NCBI GenBank assembly: GCA_002633005.1
Contig: NMRA01000097.1
Location: 574,766 to 638,765 of the forward strand
Direction of reading: 5' to 3'
DNA length: 64,000 bases
Origin: Phoronis australis
Lineage: Eukaryota > Phoronida > Phoronidae
The first letter of the stretch is position 1. Each line of letters opens with the position of its first letter. A program made the translations under genes and the position numbers. Of this stretch, positions 63,641 through 64,000 are shown piece after piece. The notes under the pieces are model-generated. The model made no database searches, was not told the DNA's origin, and was given only the letters and a program-made list of their open reading frames with translations.

Positions 63641-63837
63641 GTTCAATTATCCTGGTTTACAACCATACTCTGATAGCAGGCTGTCGTCCTCGAAGCAGTC
63701 CACAGAAAAATGTTCGCTACATAACACCGAATACAGCCAGACTCCATAGCCTTCCCTCCTGCGACGCAGTCTTGGATGAGTGGGAAACTTAATATGCATG
63801 TATTGTCACAGCCTCCAACTATACAACGGTCCGTCAT
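63640..63837 (-). pseudogene. Frameshifted THAP zinc-finger fragment
   Basis: Reading down from 63837 on the minus strand, MTDRCIVGGCDNT and SFP match the start of a THAP domain (C-x4-C). After a frame change at the SFP position the reading gives VLCSEHFSVDCFEDDSL, the C-x2-H and following acidic part of a THAP domain. One further shift or stop follows. It may be a second THAP-type transposon or a decayed THAP gene; unlike the 22.3-kb copy, no inverted repeat was noticed nearby. Confidence 0.55.
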
Positions 63838-64000
63838 TCTTCGTCAAATATTTATTTCAGTTAAATTAAAAATCAGTCTAAATTCGAAAAAAACAAAAGT
63901 ACTCCTTTTGGCACAAAACAATGATCACTATGGACAGACTCGGCAATGATCGGGTCACGTTTCTGGTGTAGCGTATTTTCCGAAGATAGCAGACGCTGAC

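Overview
The window is animal genomic DNA: introns with GT/AG borders, exons of about 0.35 kb separated by 1-6 kb of AT-rich sequence, many decayed transposons, and several N gaps from a draft assembly. Abundant acatgtacatgta-type motifs, Penelope, Copia and Ty3/gypsy retroelement debris, and tRNA-derived SINE-like repeats fit a marine invertebrate (a hemichordate, amphioxus or lophotrochozoan would all fit). The sequence does not fix the species. No bacterial features are present.

Region 1 (1-13,600) holds no host exon that I can support. It is a nest of mobile elements: a ~4-kb inverted repeat enclosing a frameshifted Copia-type gag fragment; a Penelope-like element whose GIY-YIG endonuclease is split by a 1.18-kb fold-back element; ~0.7-1 kb inverted copies of one repeat family (1.82-2.5 kb and 10.9-11.95 kb); and an array of perfect hairpins at 12.1-12.5 kb.

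Region 2 (13,654-60,521) is the core of the window: one plus-strand gene, open at both ends. I trace 21 exons by reading frame, cysteine pattern and splice sites. A 48-nt mini-exon and a 138-nt exon together encode an EB-like (8-Cys) module. A cysteine-free Ig-like domain follows, and then nine strictly alternating pairs of two Ig-domain classes, one exon per domain. Class A starts with Gly-Pro, has C-x-T-D-S after the first Cys, ends with C-x3-N and lacks the core Trp. Class B has Y-x3-C...P...W and ends with C-x3-H. All traced junctions are phase 1, so any exon or pair can be skipped in frame. The exons sum to about 2,160 codons of predicted extracellular protein. No signal peptide, membrane segment or stop-containing last exon is visible, so both ends lie outside the window or were not recognised. 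One class A exon (22,024) is cut off at an assembly N, beside a THAP-domain DNA transposon.

Introns of the array carry a broken non-LTR retrotransposon with RNase H, a Ty3/gypsy integrase tail, two minisatellites, a hAT-like element containing a 911-base gap, several MITEs and SINE-like repeats.

Region 3 (60,522-64,000) is non-coding as far as I can see, except for a frameshifted THAP-type zinc-finger fragment on the minus strand near 63.7-63.84 kb.

Functionally the gene encodes a long Ig-repeat surface or secreted protein. Adhesion or recognition roles are plausible by analogy, but no ligand or function can be read from the sequence.
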